DNA from: Thermohalobaculum sp050331395
Lineage (GTDB): Bacteria > Pseudomonadota > Alphaproteobacteria > Rhodobacterales > Rhodobacteraceae
Length of the DNA: 29,449 bases
Direction of reading: 5' to 3'
Assembly (NCBI GenBank): GCA_050331395.1
Contig: JBHJGX010000019.1
Span: 1-29,449 of the forward strand
Position numbers and translations under genes: made by a program. Positions within the stretch are counted from its first letter, which is position 1. Every line of letters begins with the position of its first letter. The notes under the pieces were generated by a model. It did no database searches and was not told the DNA's origin. It worked only from the letters and a program-made list of their open reading frames with translations. This document shows, piece after piece, positions 29,418 through 29,449 of the stretch.

Positions 29418-29449
29418 GGCCCGCGCGCGGCAGAGGCTCCCGCCCGCCC

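Noticed and set aside
1..29449. CRISPR arrays, tRNA, rRNA genes, insertion sequences or prophage genes
   Set aside because: No regularly spaced repeats, tRNA TPsiC-loop context outside genes, rRNA-like sequence, transposase or phage protein was found on reading both strands.

Overview
The window is high-GC, densely coding bacterial chromosome. It reads as an alphaproteobacterium of the Rhodobacter/Roseobacter group (Rhodobacterales). The reasons are the phnC-D-E-E cluster with a hexapeptide-transferase partner, a class I lysyl-tRNA synthetase, three TRAP-type solute-binding proteins, and a paired PIN/RNA-methyltransferase locus of the kind I remember from Rhodobacter sphaeroides (RSP_2648/RSP_2647 families). 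Taxonomy is an inference from gene content, base composition and protein style; no rRNA or tRNA gene is visible.

Layout. (1) About 160-4824, minus strand: a phosphonate-type ABC transporter operon (phnC, phnD, two phnE permeases, hexapeptide-repeat transferase), with strong hairpins on both sides of the binding-protein gene and a possible Pho box upstream. (2) 4916-6684, minus: PIN-domain protein overlapping an RlmI-like RNA methyltransferase. Upstream of them is a 25-codon ORF with a near-perfect Shine-Dalgarno sequence followed by a strong intrinsic terminator. (3) 7024-9259, minus: exported metallo-beta-lactamase-fold hydrolase, a membrane-anchored unknown, and an AbrB-like antitoxin/Doc toxin pair whose toxin lacks the motif histidine. 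(4) 9594-10289, plus: an AT-rich orphan membrane protein, clearly foreign in composition, butting against the stop codon of ettA. (5) 10290-14815: ettA and a small exported unknown (minus), then nadD-dacB (plus). (6) 14763-17442, minus: TerB-like protein, AAC(6')-like GNAT acetyltransferase and glutathione transferase in a tightly overlapping set, plus a MipA/OmpV outer-membrane protein. (7) 17694-19286, plus: class I LysRS, then a convergent 145-codon unknown. (8) 20007-27081, plus: a malonate-utilisation type operon, with two tandem TRAP binding-protein paralogs, small and large TRAP membrane subunits, malonyl-CoA decarboxylase and malonyl-CoA synthetase. (9) 27095-29417: an Asp/Glu-racemase-family enzyme divergent from the start of a second TRAP system whose large subunit lies beyond the window.

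How the genes work together. Region 8 forms a pathway: uptake of a dicarboxylate (malonate by context), CoA activation by MatB and decarboxylation to acetyl-CoA by MCD. Region 1 imports a phosphonate or similar organophosphorus compound, but no C-P lyase or phosphonatase gene is in view. Regions 2-4 are the accessory part: RNA modification plus a nuclease-fold protein, a putative peptide-coding small RNA, a toxin-antitoxin module and a horizontally acquired orphan. Much of the window is organised in operons with 1-4 base stop/start overlaps (ATGA, GTGA, TGATG), implying translational coupling. No transcription regulator gene is present, so the candidate operators described here must be read by proteins encoded elsewhere, apart from the self-regulating antitoxin.
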